A stretch of 64,000 bases of DNA from Gammaproteobacteria bacterium. Its GTDB lineage: Bacteria > Pseudomonadota > Gammaproteobacteria > Xanthomonadales > Wenzhouxiangellaceae. The stretch spans positions 149,021-213,020 of the forward strand of contig JAJFKY010000006.1 of assembly GCA_021772975.1 (NCBI GenBank). Reading direction: 5' to 3'. Below, one piece after another: positions 17,213 through 26,619 of this stretch. The position numbers were made by a program, and so were the translations under genes. Numbering within the stretch: position 1 is the stretch's first letter; the number at the start of each line of letters is the position of its first letter. Below the pieces are notes generated by a model, which had not been told where the DNA came from, made no database searches, and saw only the letters and a program-made list of their open reading frames with translations.

Positions 17213-18007
17213 ATGCCCTATATTGATAAACCGCTCTCGGAAATGCGAGTCCTGGCGGCTGATGACAATGAAGTCAATCGCTTGTTTCTGGATGGCATTC
17301 TAAGCCCAAAAGTTCAACAGCTGCGGGTGGTCAGTGATGGTGACCTGGCGATTACCGCGGGGCAGCAGAGCCATTGGGACATTCTGTTACTGGATCTGCA
17401 CATGCCCGGGGCCGATGGTATCGAAGTCATGCAGACGCTCAGCCAGGCAGCCGATCCGGAACACCGGACCCTGTACATTGTGATTACCGCCGATGCCCGC
17501 AAATCCGAGCAGGACCGGCTGCTGGAGATGGGGTTTCACGGCTTCCTGACCAAACCGATTTCCGGCGAAGCGCTGCTCACCGGCCTGCTGGCGATCAACG
17601 CCCACCCGGGTCAGCCGGTGACCATCGCGCGATCCCGCCAGGCCGCCAACATCGTGCTGGATGATCAGTCGGCTTTAAGCGTACTGCACAATGATCGTGA
17701 ACTGCTGACCAAAATGCGCTTGCAGTTCGCCGAAGAATTACCCGCCACCCTCAATCACATCAGCCAGACACTGGGTCAATTGCACGACCCGGCAAAGCGC
17801 CGTGCAATCTGGCAGGCAGTGCATAAAATGGCGGGTGGCTGCGCCTATACCGGCGCTACTCAACTGGCGAAAATCTGCACTGAACTGGAGGACCAGATCG
17901 ATAATGATGCCAGCCTGGAGGACTTACTGAACGGTTATCTGCAACTGTACAGAATGGTTGAACAGACCGCGGTGGCCATTACTTCCAGCGAACAGTTGGC
18001 GGCCTGA
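17213..18007 (+). CDS. Response regulator receiver (REC) fused to an HPt domain
   Basis: A 264-residue cytoplasmic phosphorelay protein. The REC domain (about 11-125) has the acidic pair Asp17-Asp18, phospho-acceptor Asp61 (LLLDLHMPG), Thr92 (VITAD) and Lys114 (LTKP). A linker leads to an HPt domain (about 150-255) with the phosphorylatable His204 in AVHKMAGGCAYTG. There is no kinase or output domain, so it would shuttle phosphate within a relay. This arrangement looks like the C-terminal half of a BarA-type hybrid kinase made free-standing. No histidine kinase gene is nearby. It is divergent from the YdbH-like gene, with start regions almost touching. Confidence 0.85.
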   Translation: MPYIDKPLSEMRVLAADDNEVNRLFLDGILSPKVQQLRVVSDGDLAITAGQQSHWDILLLDLHMPGADGIEVMQTLSQAADPEHRTLYIVITADARKSEQDRLLEMGFHGFLTKPISGEALLTGLLAINAHPGQPVTIARSRQAANIVLDDQSALSVLHNDRELLTKMRLQFAEELPATLNHISQTLGQLHDPAKRRAIWQAVHKMAGGCAYTGATQLAKICTELEDQIDNDASLEDLLNGYLQLYRMVEQTAVAITSSEQLAA

Positions 18008-18037
18008 ACGCTAATCCATAGCCGCAGTTCGCGCGGC

Positions 18038-18772
18038 TTAACGTGCGGTATCCAATAATCGCCGCATCCCGGCGACCGATTCCGCCAGACCCATAAAAAT
18101 GGCATCCGCGATCAGCGCATGGCCGATATTAAGCTCTTCAATGCCTTCCAGCTGCGCCACCGGCAAAACATTGTGGCGGGTCAGACCATGGCCGGCATGC
18201 ACCTGTAAACCCAGTTCCGCCGCCAGCCGGCTGGCTTCGGCGAGCCGTTGCAACTCGTGCTGCTGGGCCTGTTTGACACTGTTGGCATAAGTACCGGTAT
18301 GCAGCTCCACCGCGCGCGCGCCGGTGGCCGCGCTGGCTTGAATCTGTTCCGCCTGCGGGTCCACAAACAATGAGACCTTGATACCGACCTGTTGCAGGCT
18401 GGCGCAGACCTCACTGACACGCTGCTGCTGCGCGGCAATATCCAGACCGCCTTCGGTGGTCAGCTCCTCGCGCTTTTCCGGCACCAGACAGGCCCAGTCA
18501 GGCTTGACCTTCAGCACAATATCCAGCATCTCATCGGTCAGCGCCATTTCCAGATTTAACGGCACCTGCAACGATTCGCGCAACGCGCGCACATCGGTAT
18601 CCTGAATATGCCGGCGATCCTCACGCAGATGCACCGTGATCAAATCGGCGCCGGCCAATTCAGCCATATGCGCGGCATGCACCACGCTGGGGTAACTGAC
18701 ACCGCGGGCCTGCCGTACGGTGGCTACGTGATCGATATTAACGCCGAGGCGAATTCTGTTGTGCATGTCCAA
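18038..18772 (-). CDS. pdxJ: Pyridoxine 5'-phosphate synthase
   Basis: TIM-barrel enzyme that condenses 3-amino-2-oxopropyl phosphate with 1-deoxy-xylulose 5-phosphate in the DXP-dependent pathway to vitamin B6. The 244-residue product (242 from the ATG at 18766) shows the conserved [51 protein letters not shown] and [10 protein letters not shown] motifs, all complete. It follows recO with a 119-bp gap, matching the common era-recO-pdxJ order. Confidence 0.97.
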   Translation of the reverse strand: MDMHNRIRLGVNIDHVATVRQARGVSYPSVVHAAHMAELAGADLITVHLREDRRHIQDTDVRALRESLQVPLNLEMALTDEMLDIVLKVKPDWACLVPEKREELTTEGGLDIAAQQQRVSEVCASLQQVGIKVSLFVDPQAEQIQASAATGARAVELHTGTYANSVKQAQQHELQRLAEASRLAAELGLQVHAGHGLTRHNVLPVAQLEGIEELNIGHALIADAIFMGLAESVAGMRRLLDTAR

Positions 18773-18891
18773 TCCGGATTAAGTCAGGGCGACGCTGAAC
18801 TGATCAGGTCGACTGGCCATGTTAGCTGATCGCCGTGATTGAATAAATATGACGCCCCGACTGACTGGGCTTAACTGACCGCGCCAGCGGA

Positions 18892-19587
18892 TTAATAACG
18901 TTGCAATAAGCGGTGACTGTGCAACTGGACACTGCCCAGATGATATTGAATAACACTGCGCAGCAGACGCCGCGCATCCGCCAGTTGACCCGGCTGTTCA
19001 AACCGCTCTTGATGCAGTGCCAGCAGACTGGCGCCATTAATGCCATCGCTGGCGCGGGTCGGCTGCGGACCTTGTTCCGGGTCATACCGGTAGTTGAGCG
19101 ATGCGCTGATGCGGGTCGCCTGATCGGCTTCATAATCAAGCAGTAACCCGAAGCCCAGCAACATCAGCAAGTGCTTCTCGAACAGCCGCAATACGGTGGC
19201 GGCATGGCTGTCGGTCTGGTGCAAGGCATCCAGCGTGTGCTGATACAGTGTGTAGACTTCAGGCTGCGCATCATGCCGGGGCAGCAAACGCCACAGCAGC
19301 TCATTCAGATACAGGCCGCAGTACAGGCGTTGACCCGACAACAGCCAGTGCCCGCGCACCGGTTCGGCCTGGGTCAGGGTATACAACTCTCCGCGCCCGC
19401 TCCAGCTGAGCTGTAATTCGCGGAACGGCTCCAGCACGCCGTTCATCTGCCGGCGTTTGCGGTAACCTTTCACTACCAGCCCGATCCGCCCGTGCCCGGG
19501 GGTCAGCACCTCCAGCAATGCACTGGTCTCACGCCATACGCGCCGGTGCAGCACCATACCCGGCTCAGCGCTGGCCGGATCAGACAT
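18892..19587 (-). CDS. recO: DNA repair protein RecO
   Basis: RecFOR-pathway mediator that helps load RecA on SSB-coated single-stranded DNA. An open frame extends up to 19677 and would overlap era, so the ATG at 19587 (MSDPASAEPG) is preferred, giving 231 residues. The N-terminal OB-fold has VLHRRVWRETSALLEVLT, HGRIGLVVKGYRK and the GVLEPF segment; the helical C-terminal part has LYLNELLWRLLP and RLFEKHLLMLLGF. It lacks the C-terminal zinc cysteines of some RecO proteins, as in many gammaproteobacteria. Identity rests on these patterns and on its place next to era. Confidence 0.9.
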   Translation of the reverse strand: MSDPASAEPGMVLHRRVWRETSALLEVLTPGHGRIGLVVKGYRKRRQMNGVLEPFRELQLSWSGRGELYTLTQAEPVRGHWLLSGQRLYCGLYLNELLWRLLPRHDAQPEVYTLYQHTLDALHQTDSHAATVLRLFEKHLLMLLGFGLLLDYEADQATRISASLNYRYDPEQGPQPTRASDGINGASLLALHQERFEQPGQLADARRLLRSVIQYHLGSVQLHSHRLLQRY

Positions 19588-19610
19588 CGTCGCCGCGGCC
19601 AGCGTTGCGA

Positions 19611-20507
19611 TTACTCCAGACCACTGTCCCGCAGAGCCTGTGGGTTGCTTTGCCAGCCGGCCCGCACACTGACCCATAAAGTCAGATGCACCTGACGCTG
19701 CAGCAACTTGTTGATCTGCAGCCGGGCCGCTTTGCCGATCTGCTTTAACATCTCACCCTGTTTGCCAATCACCATGCCCTTGTGGCTGTCGCGCTCCACC
19801 CAGATCACCGCGGCTATCGCCAGCGGTTTGCTGTGTTCATCGAACTTCTCGATCTGCACGTGCACGCCGTACGGCAGTTCTTTGTGCAGATAGCGCAGCA
19901 ATTGTTCCCGGATCAACTCCGCCACCAGAAACCTCTGGCTGCGGTCACTGACCTGTTCTTCCGGATACATGGCAGGCCCGGCGGGCAACAGCCCGGTCAG
20001 CGTTTGCAGCAGATCATCAACGCCACTGCCGCTGCGCGCGCTGATCAGCAGCACCTTGCGCCAGTGCTGGCCATCCACATGCTCAGCCAGCCAGGGCAGC
20101 AACTTCTGACGCTGTTTGATCCGGTCAACTTTATTCACCACCAGCACCGCCGGACGGCCGCTGGCCTGAACCTGCTGCTGGACCTGCTGATCCAGCGCGT
20201 GCCATTGCCCTGCCGTCACCATCTGCACCACCACATCGGCGTCGTGCAGCGCTTCCTGAGCGGCCCGATTCATGCTCTGATTCAGCAGACGTCCGCCGGC
20301 CACATGGATTCCCGGTGTATCAATAAATACCATTTGCACCCGCGGGGTGGTGAGAATGCCATTGATACGCTGACGGGTGGTTTGTGGTTTATGCGTGACA
20401 ATGCTGATTTTCTGACCCACGATCTGATTGAGCAGAGTTGATTTGCCCACGTTGGGCCGTCCGACCAGGGCTACGAAGCCGGAATGAAAAGTATCCTGTT
20501 CAGTCAT
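19611..20507 (-). CDS. era: GTPase Era
   Basis: Essential GTPase that binds the 3' end of 16S rRNA during 30S subunit maturation. The 298-residue length is typical. The G domain has G1 GRPNVGKST, G3 DTPGI, G4 NKVDRI and the G5-like ISARSGSG; the C-terminal KH domain has the GxxG-containing HKGMVIGKQGEMLKQIG. The ATG overlaps the rnc stop as ATGA (20504-20507), so rnc and era are translationally coupled. All motifs are intact. Confidence 0.98.
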   Translation of the reverse strand: MTEQDTFHSGFVALVGRPNVGKSTLLNQIVGQKISIVTHKPQTTRQRINGILTTPRVQMVFIDTPGIHVAGGRLLNQSMNRAAQEALHDADVVVQMVTAGQWHALDQQVQQQVQASGRPAVLVVNKVDRIKQRQKLLPWLAEHVDGQHWRKVLLISARSGSGVDDLLQTLTGLLPAGPAMYPEEQVSDRSQRFLVAELIREQLLRYLHKELPYGVHVQIEKFDEHSKPLAIAAVIWVERDSHKGMVIGKQGEMLKQIGKAARLQINKLLQRQVHLTLWVSVRAGWQSNPQALRDSGLE

Positions 20508-21277
20508 ACGGATGAATCCTTGCTGGGAGCCGGATCAGCAGCGCTGAGCAGTTCCAACACCTGGGCGGCGGCCTGCTGCTCGGCCTGGCGGCGACTACTG
20601 GCACTGGCGGTGGCGCTGATCGACTGCGCCCGGGTGGCTGAGGCAGTCCGGTGACGTGCCAGGCGATGAACCTGGGAACTGCCCTCAATCTGGCACTGAA
20701 TGGTAAACACACGGGCGTGGTCCGGACCGGCCTGCCTGAGCAGGCGGTATTCGGGCAATTCCATGCCGCGTGCCTGCAGATATTCCTGCAGGCGGGTTTT
20801 GGCGTCTTTGAGTGACTCGGCCGGTGGCAGCGTGATTAAACGGGTGGCGAAAATGGTCAGGATGGACCGCCGCACGGCCGCCAGGCCACCATCCAGCAGG
20901 ATGGCTCCCAGTATCGCTTCCAGGGCATCGGCCAAAATCGAAGCACGTCGTTGACCACCGGTCTTGCGCTCCCCCATACCCAGCACCAGGCTGTCTCCCA
21001 ATTGCAACTCCCTGGCCACCTCTCCCAGGGTCTTACCCCGCACCAGACGAGCCCGTAGACGGGTCAGCGCGCCCTCATTTTCCTGCGGGAACTGGCTGAA
21101 CAGGCGTTCGGAGATAACAAACCCCAGCACACTGTCACCCAGAAACTCCAGACGCTCATTGTCGCGCGCCGCGGCGCTGCTGTGGGTCAGCGCCAATTCC
21201 AGCAAATCCGGCTGATTGAATTCATAATTAAGAGCAGTCTGCAGCCGCCGGAGGGCAGCCTCACGGTTGGCATCCAC
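20504..21277 (-). CDS. rnc: Ribonuclease III
   Basis: Double-strand-specific endoribonuclease for rRNA and mRNA processing. The signature NERLEFLGDSVL (40-51) includes catalytic Glu44 and Asp48, and the second acidic site lies in the ADALEAILGAILLDGG region. The double-stranded RNA-binding domain begins near residue 160 (DAKTRLQEYLQARG). At 257 residues it is about 30 longer than E. coli RNase III. The extra length comes from an Arg/Ser/Ala-rich stretch (HRLARHRTASATRAQSIS) in the last strand of the dsRNA-binding domain, where the usual form is a short VxGxG segment. That insertion is unusual. Confidence 0.96.
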   Translation of the reverse strand: MDANREAALRRLQTALNYEFNQPDLLELALTHSSAAARDNERLEFLGDSVLGFVISERLFSQFPQENEGALTRLRARLVRGKTLGEVARELQLGDSLVLGMGERKTGGQRRASILADALEAILGAILLDGGLAAVRRSILTIFATRLITLPPAESLKDAKTRLQEYLQARGMELPEYRLLRQAGPDHARVFTIQCQIEGSSQVHRLARHRTASATRAQSISATASASSRRQAEQQAAAQVLELLSAADPAPSKDSSV

Positions 21278-21327
21278 GGTTATGGCCGGTCAGGATGCAA
21301 TGTTTGAGAACAGATACAGTCGCATCG

Positions 21328-21708
21328 TCAGCGGCTGTTGAGCGTGACTGAATGCTTGAAGCGCATGCAGGCATCCAGATTACCCACCACGCTTTCGCGC
21401 ACCTGATACTCCACTGTTACCAACAGCCCGCCACCGGGCGCACGGCTCACCTTGATGTGCTCGGAGCGGATACTGCTGATGAAGTTAATATCCAGTTTTT
21501 GCAGTAAGCGCTGGCGTACCATCAGCACGGTCATGGCTTCGCCCTGGTGATCCTCTGCCAGCGAGGCCATCGAAGTGCGCACTGAGTAATGATTGATGTA
21601 ATGGGGAACCACTTTGAAACCGAGATAAACCAGTATCAGCAAAAATGCCAGGACAAACAGAAACCCGATAAAAGTCATGCCGCCCTGCTGCGATTGAGTC
21701 TTGTGCAT
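21328..21708 (-). CDS. DUF4845 membrane protein
   Basis: A 126-residue single-pass membrane protein of unknown function found between lepB and rnc in many gammaproteobacteria. The ATG at 21708 is preferred over the upstream one at 21792 because GGAGG lies just before it and the N-terminus then reads QQGGMTFIGFLFVLAF, a pilin-like start followed by one hydrophobic helix. The exported part has VVPHYINHYSV and VTVEYQVRE. The G/MTF-hydrophobic start resembles type IV pilin-like leaders, a known trait of this family. It is probably cotranscribed with lepB and rnc. Confidence 0.85.
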   Translation of the reverse strand: MHKTQSQQGGMTFIGFLFVLAFLLILVYLGFKVVPHYINHYSVRTSMASLAEDHQGEAMTVLMVRQRLLQKLDINFISSIRSEHIKVSRAPGGGLLVTVEYQVRESVVGNLDACMRFKHSVTLNSR

Positions 21709-21811
21709 GCATCCTCCGAATCCGAGCAGTGATGAATAGTCGCCAAGTTTAAGCCAAAGCGGTAGATAAGTCGCCGCCGGCAAGGCCGGCATGCCCGTTT
21801 AAGTGCCCCGC

Positions 21812-22612
21812 TCAGTCGATTTTGGTACCCAGCCGGTCGAAGTCGACACAACCGTGGCTGCAGTTCCAATGCCACCAGACACGTTCGGCACGACCAACCA
21901 GATTGGCTTCAGGCACAAACCCCCAGCGGCGGCTGTCTTCACTGTTATCGCGATTATCACCCATCATAAAGTAGTGATTGTCGGGCACCTGCCAGGATTG
22001 TTCACCGCCGTTGCGGCGCTGCGCGCGCAGCAGAATATCATGCTCTACGCCATCCAGATCCTCCAGCAACTGTTCATAACGCACCGCATAAGGGGCCCGG
22101 TTGCCGGGTTCAACATATAACCCCACCGCTTCCAGCGGCATCAACTCGCCATTGACATACAGCTGGTTGTTGCGGTAAGTGATACGATCCCCCGGCAGTC
22201 CGATCAACCGTTTGATGTAGTTGAGCCGCTCATCCTTGGGATAGCGAAACACCACCACATCACCACGTTGCGGTTCAGCGGTGTCAATAAACTTGGTATT
22301 GAGCACGGGTACGCGCACGCCATAAGCGAATTTATTCACCACGATGTAATCTCCCACCAGCAGGGTGGGAATCATTGAACCGGAAGGAATCCGAAACGGT
22401 TCAAACAGGAATGAGCGCAGCAGCCAGACCAGCAGCAGGACCGGGAAAAAAGAGCCGATATACTCGATGACCCGCATGCTGCGGGGCACTTCGGTAATAC
22501 CATCGGCTGCCATCTGGCGGAGCCTCGGCCGCAGCACAAATCTGGCCAGCAACCACAGTACCAGGGTGAATAACACCAGCAGCGTCAGTATCAGGGTAAA
22601 GTCAAAATACAC
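21812..22612 (-). CDS. lepB: Signal peptidase I
   Basis: Inner-membrane serine protease that removes signal peptides from exported proteins. The 266-residue product has two N-terminal TM helices (about 4-26 and 50-66). Box B is IPSGSMIPTL with catalytic Ser79, and the general-base Lys134 lies in YIKRLIGLPGD. Box E is MGDNRDNSEDSR near the C-terminus. It lies between lepA and the DUF4845 gene, the conserved order, with a 51-bp gap after lepA. Confidence 0.97.
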   Translation of the reverse strand: MYFDFTLILTLLVLFTLVLWLLARFVLRPRLRQMAADGITEVPRSMRVIEYIGSFFPVLLLVWLLRSFLFEPFRIPSGSMIPTLLVGDYIVVNKFAYGVRVPVLNTKFIDTAEPQRGDVVVFRYPKDERLNYIKRLIGLPGDRITYRNNQLYVNGELMPLEAVGLYVEPGNRAPYAVRYEQLLEDLDGVEHDILLRAQRRNGGEQSWQVPDNHYFMMGDNRDNSEDSRRWGFVPEANLVGRAERVWWHWNCSHGCVDFDRLGTKID

Positions 22613-22663
22613 TTGCTCGTTCCTTATGTTGATTATCCGGCACGCTTACCGGTGCTTATCGCA

Positions 22664-24460
22664 TCATTTCTGGTCAGACTGCAACACCGCCAGAAAAGCT
22701 TCCTGAGGTATTTCCACCCGGCCTACCTGCTTCATCCGCTTTTTGCCTTCTTTTTGCTTTTCCAGCAGCTTGCGTTTGCGGCTGGCATCGCCGCCATAGC
22801 ACTTGGCCGTCACATTTTTACGCAGCGCACGCACCGAAGTGCGGGCGATCACATGGCTGCCGATAGCCGCCTGAATAGCGATTTCAAACATCTGACGCGG
22901 TATCAGTTCGCGCATCTTTTCGGCTATTTCCCGGCCGCGCTTATCCGCCAGTGAGCGATGTACGATCAATGACAGGGCGTCGACTTTTTCGCCATTGATC
23001 AGAATATCAACCCGCACGAACGGACCGACATCAAAACGGGTCAACTGATAGTCAAACGAGGCATAACCGCGACTGACGGATTTCAGGCGGTCAAAAAAGT
23101 CCAGCACCACCTCGCTCATAGGCAGCTCATAGGTGATCGATACCTGCTGACCCAGATAACGCATCTGAATCTGGCGGCCGCGCTTTTCCTCGCATAATTT
23201 GATCACCGCACCGATATAGTCCTGCGGCAACAGGATATTAGCGGTAATGATCGGTTCACGGATTTCCGAGATTTTATTGACCGGCGGTAATGCTGCCGGA
23301 TTTTCCAGCGTCAGCACAGTGCCATCAGTTTGTTCCACCTGATAAATCACCGTGGGTGCGGTCGTTACCAGCTCAATGTTGTATTCACGCTCCAGCCGCT
23401 CCTGGACGATTTCCATATGCAGCATGCCCAGAAAACCACAGCGGAAGCCAAACCCCAGCGCCTCGGAGGTTTCCGGCTCGTAATTCAGCGCCGCATCGTT
23501 GAGCTGCAGTTTTTCCAGGGCGTCACGCAGATCCGGGTAATCTTCGCCCGCGACCGGAAACAGCCCGGCAAACACCCGTGGCTGCATGGTCTGAAAGCCA
23601 GGCAAAGGCTCGCTGGCCCCGTCACGTGCCAGCGTTAGCGTATCACCGACTGGCGCACCATGAATTTCCTTGACGCTGGCCACCAAAAAACCCACTTCAC
23701 CGGTTCTCAACTGCGGGCGATTTTCCCGTTTGGGGGTAAACACACCCACCTGATCGACCTGATGCACATCGCCGGTTGACATCACTTTGATCTTATCGCC
23801 CTTGGAAACCTGACCATCCACCACCCGGATCAGTGAAACCACGCCCAGGTAGTTATCAAACCAGGAATCAATGATCAGCGCGCGCAACGGGTTGGCGTTA
23901 TTGTTTTGCGGCGCTGGAATTTTCGCCACGATGGCTTCTAACACCGCGTCAATGCCCAGGCCGGTTTTAGCACTGACTTCCAGCGCATCATGCGCCTCGA
24001 TGCCAATTACGTTTTCGATTTCCTCACGCACCTTGTCAGGGTCCGCCGAGGGCAGATCGATTTTATTGATGACCGGCACCACTTCCAGTCCCTGCTCCAC
24101 CGCGGTATAGCAATTGGCGACGCTTTGCGCCTCCACGCCCTGAGCAGCGTCCACCACCAGCAGTGCGCCTTCACAGGCGGCCAGTGAACGCGACACCTCG
24201 TAGGAGAAATCGACATGCCCGGGAGTATCAATAAAGTTCAGCTGGTAGGTCTTGCCATCCGCGGCGGTGTAATCCAGCGTGACGCTCTGTGATTTGATGG
24301 TAATACCGCGCTCGCGCTCGATATCCATGCTGTCGAGCACCTGCTCCTCCATCTCGCGCGCACTCAAACCGCCACATACCTGGATAAACCGGTCGGCCAG
24401 AGTGGATTTGCCGTGATCCACATGCGCAATAATCGAGAAGTTACGGATATTGTCAGTCAT
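22664..24460 (-). CDS. lepA: Elongation factor 4 (LepA)
   Basis: Ribosome-binding translational GTPase with EF-G-like domains and a LepA-specific C-terminal domain. The ATG at 24460 gives 598 residues, beginning [20 protein letters not shown], and matches E. coli LepA (599); an upstream ATG at 24484 would add 8 residues. G-motifs [14 protein letters not shown] and NKIDL are present, as are the C-terminal [20 protein letters not shown] region and the ending [13 protein letters not shown]. The gene is complete and ordinary. It follows the mucD terminator, so it is probably transcribed separately from the sigma-E operon. Confidence 0.97.
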   Translation of the reverse strand: MTDNIRNFSIIAHVDHGKSTLADRFIQVCGGLSAREMEEQVLDSMDIERERGITIKSQSVTLDYTAADGKTYQLNFIDTPGHVDFSYEVSRSLAACEGALLVVDAAQGVEAQSVANCYTAVEQGLEVVPVINKIDLPSADPDKVREEIENVIGIEAHDALEVSAKTGLGIDAVLEAIVAKIPAPQNNNANPLRALIIDSWFDNYLGVVSLIRVVDGQVSKGDKIKVMSTGDVHQVDQVGVFTPKRENRPQLRTGEVGFLVASVKEIHGAPVGDTLTLARDGASEPLPGFQTMQPRVFAGLFPVAGEDYPDLRDALEKLQLNDAALNYEPETSEALGFGFRCGFLGMLHMEIVQERLEREYNIELVTTAPTVIYQVEQTDGTVLTLENPAALPPVNKISEIREPIITANILLPQDYIGAVIKLCEEKRGRQIQMRYLGQQVSITYELPMSEVVLDFFDRLKSVSRGYASFDYQLTRFDVGPFVRVDILINGEKVDALSLIVHRSLADKRGREIAEKMRELIPRQMFEIAIQAAIGSHVIARTSVRALRKNVTAKCYGGDASRKRKLLEKQKEGKKRMKQVGRVEIPQEAFLAVLQSDQK

Positions 24461-24485
24461 CAAACACTCAGTCATTAATAACAAA

Positions 24486-24512
24486 CGCCAGCCAGAGCAA
24501 ATCTGGCTGGCG
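24486..24512 (-). terminator. Intrinsic terminator of the rpoE-mucD operon
   Basis: A perfect 11-bp stem CGCCAGCCAGA/TCTGGCTGGCG with a 5-nt loop is followed, on the minus strand, by the T-rich TTTGTTATT. It lies about 50 nt beyond the mucD stop and just before lepA. Confidence 0.8.
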
Positions 24513-24560
24513 CAGCGGATTATTATAACCCGATTACCAGAACCGGGCTGAGGTTATTGA

Positions 24561-26027
24561 CTAATCATCGCTTTCCGGCGTGTAGGCGCGGAAGGTCGTA
24601 TTGCCATCTCTGAACACCAGCAGCACCACTGACTTGCCGGGCTCCAGATCTTCTACGATATCGCGGAAATCGCCCATATCGTCAACACTCTGATTATTAA
24701 TCATCAGGATCACGTCACCACGTTGCACACCAGCGCGATAGGCCGCATCGCTTTCGACATCCGTGATGACTACGCCTCCGTCCGGATTACCCAGCCGGGC
24801 ACGCAGATCGTCATCAATGCTGTCCACTTCCAGACCCAGCTGGTTGGAGCTTGACTGTCCACCGCTGTTGCTATTCAGACCTGCCAGGGCATCCTGGGTC
24901 AGTTCCGTAATCGTAGCGGTTACCGTCTTTTCATCGCCCCACCGGAATAGCCGGACTTTGACCTTACTGCCCGGCGTGGTTGCGCCCACCAGGGGCGGCA
25001 AATCACTGAATACGGTGATCGGACGACCGTCGAATTCGACAATAACATCACCCACCTCGATGCCGGCCTTATCGGCGGCGCCATCCGCTTCAATCCGGTT
25101 AACCAAAGCACCGCGTGGCCGATCCAGACCGACCGCTTCCGCTTCTTCCCGCGAGACTTCCTCGATACCCACGCCCAGCAGGCCACGCGAGACGTAGCCT
25201 TTATCACGTAACTGGTCAATGGTATTTTGCGCGACATCACTCGGAATCGAGAATGACAGACCGATATAACCGCCGCTGGAACTTAAAATCCAGGAGTTGA
25301 TACCGACCACTTCGCCTTGCATATTGAGCAGCGGACCACCCGAATTACCCCGGTTGATGGCGACGTCAGACTGGATAAAGGGCACATACTGCTGAGCGCC
25401 ATTACTGCGGCCCTTGCCGCTGACGATACCCGCGGTGACCGTCTGTTCAAAACTGAACGGTGAGCCGATCGCGATCACCCACTCGCCCCGGCGCAGCTTT
25501 TCACTATCGCCGAACGGCAGCGCCGGCAGGCTGGCATCGGTTTCGATCTTCAGCAGCGCGATATCACTGCCTTCGTCCGAACCGATCAACTCGGCCTGAA
25601 ATTCCTGACGGTCTTCCAACCGCACCACGATTTCGTCGGCGCCGTCAATAACGTGATGATTGGTCACAATATAGCCGTCCTGGCTGATCAGGAATCCGGA
25701 ACCACCGGAACGGCGATCCGGCTGGCCGCGTTGGAAACCCTCACCGCGCGGATCAAAAAAGCGGCGGAAAAAATCCGGCAGATCATCCGGACCGGGCTGT
25801 TGTTGCTGTTGCTGATCCTCACCACGCTGATTGCTGCGCGGCCGGGTGCCGAAGGTCAGTGTTTCAATATTGACCACCGCTGGCGCAACCTCATCAATCA
25901 GGCCGGTAAAGTCCGGCAGGTTCTGCGCCTGAGCGTGCTCCGTTGCAGCGCCCATGGCAACAGCAGCCACCACGGCAGCAAACATCAACAGTCGGCTGTT
26001 AGCAAGCATATTTGTCATCGTCATCAT
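24561..26027 (-). CDS. mucD: Periplasmic serine protease of the DegP/DegQ family (MucD)
   Basis: Exported HtrA-type protease/chaperone. The 488-residue product has a signal peptide (about 1-35, ending HAQA). It has a Q-linker (QQQQQQ near 73) and the catalytic triad His125 (VTNHHV), Asp155 (GSDIALLKIE) and Ser229 (RGNSGGPL). Two PDZ domains follow (about 285-375 and 395-485, starting GLLGVGIEEV and LGLEVDSID). Its position at the end of the rpoE-rse operon is that of mucD in Pseudomonas, where MucD holds down sigma-E (AlgU) activity. It is thus annotated MucD by context; degQ or degP is the alternative name. Confidence 0.92.
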   Translation of the reverse strand: MMTMTNMLANSRLLMFAAVVAAVAMGAATEHAQAQNLPDFTGLIDEVAPAVVNIETLTFGTRPRSNQRGEDQQQQQQPGPDDLPDFFRRFFDPRGEGFQRGQPDRRSGGSGFLISQDGYIVTNHHVIDGADEIVVRLEDRQEFQAELIGSDEGSDIALLKIETDASLPALPFGDSEKLRRGEWVIAIGSPFSFEQTVTAGIVSGKGRSNGAQQYVPFIQSDVAINRGNSGGPLLNMQGEVVGINSWILSSSGGYIGLSFSIPSDVAQNTIDQLRDKGYVSRGLLGVGIEEVSREEAEAVGLDRPRGALVNRIEADGAADKAGIEVGDVIVEFDGRPITVFSDLPPLVGATTPGSKVKVRLFRWGDEKTVTATITELTQDALAGLNSNSGGQSSSNQLGLEVDSIDDDLRARLGNPDGGVVITDVESDAAYRAGVQRGDVILMINNQSVDDMGDFRDIVEDLEPGKSVVLLVFRDGNTTFRAYTPESDD

Positions 26028-26135
26028 CCCATCAATAATATTTGTCTTAATAGTGTTTGAATTGGAGTTTGTTTCGTCTGGTTCAAGGTTTCAGGCCTGC
26101 CGTAAGAGGCCCGCAACGGTATCCGACACAACACG

Positions 26136-26603
26136 CTAACGGCTGCTACAGGGCGCTTCCAGCAGGACCCGCGGCCTGACCGGATGTTGCCATCTGCGCA
26201 CCGCCAGCCAGCACATCGCCAGACCCGACAGTCCAGACAACAAGGACAGTCCGTCCACAGACAGGTTCCCGCCAGACGCGCTGCCAGCCAGCAGCCAGAC
26301 GGGCAATGCAGCCCCAGCCAGAAACCCCAGCACCGGCAGGCCGTACCAGAATAGCGCCTGGCGGGCTAATTGCTGTTCATCCATGGCCAGCCATACTCGC
26401 TGGCCAGGCCGGGTTGCCGCACTCACCGGCAGGTCAATGCTGGTTGGCCGCATGCGCAGCAAACGCGCAAACAGACCGGCGCCACAACCCTCTCCCGAGG
26501 CACATTTGGCGCAGGCCGAAGGTGGTAACACACGAATACTGGCGATCGGTTGCCGGCCATCAGTGGCGGATAAGGCGGTAATCACGCCGATCTGGGTCAG
26601 CAT
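26136..26603 (-). CDS. rseC: SoxR-reducing/RseC family membrane protein
   Basis: A 155-residue inner-membrane protein. The N-terminal cytoplasmic part carries a cysteine cluster CAKCASGEGCGAG, likely a metal or iron-sulfur site. Two TM helices follow at about 84-106 and 118-136 with a short polar C-terminus. The family is named for RseC (a minor modulator of sigma-E) and for a role in reducing SoxR with the Rsx complex. Its place third after rpoE, between rseB and mucD, matches rseC/mucC. Confidence 0.85.
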   Translation of the reverse strand: MLTQIGVITALSATDGRQPIASIRVLPPSACAKCASGEGCGAGLFARLLRMRPTSIDLPVSAATRPGQRVWLAMDEQQLARQALFWYGLPVLGFLAGAALPVWLLAGSASGGNLSVDGLSLLSGLSGLAMCWLAVRRWQHPVRPRVLLEAPCSSR

Positions 26604-26619
26604 TCAAGCAATCCGTCGA

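Noticed and set aside
18892..19677. RecO starting at 19677
   Set aside because: The extra N-terminus overlaps era and has no RecO-like sequence; the ATG at 19587 fits.
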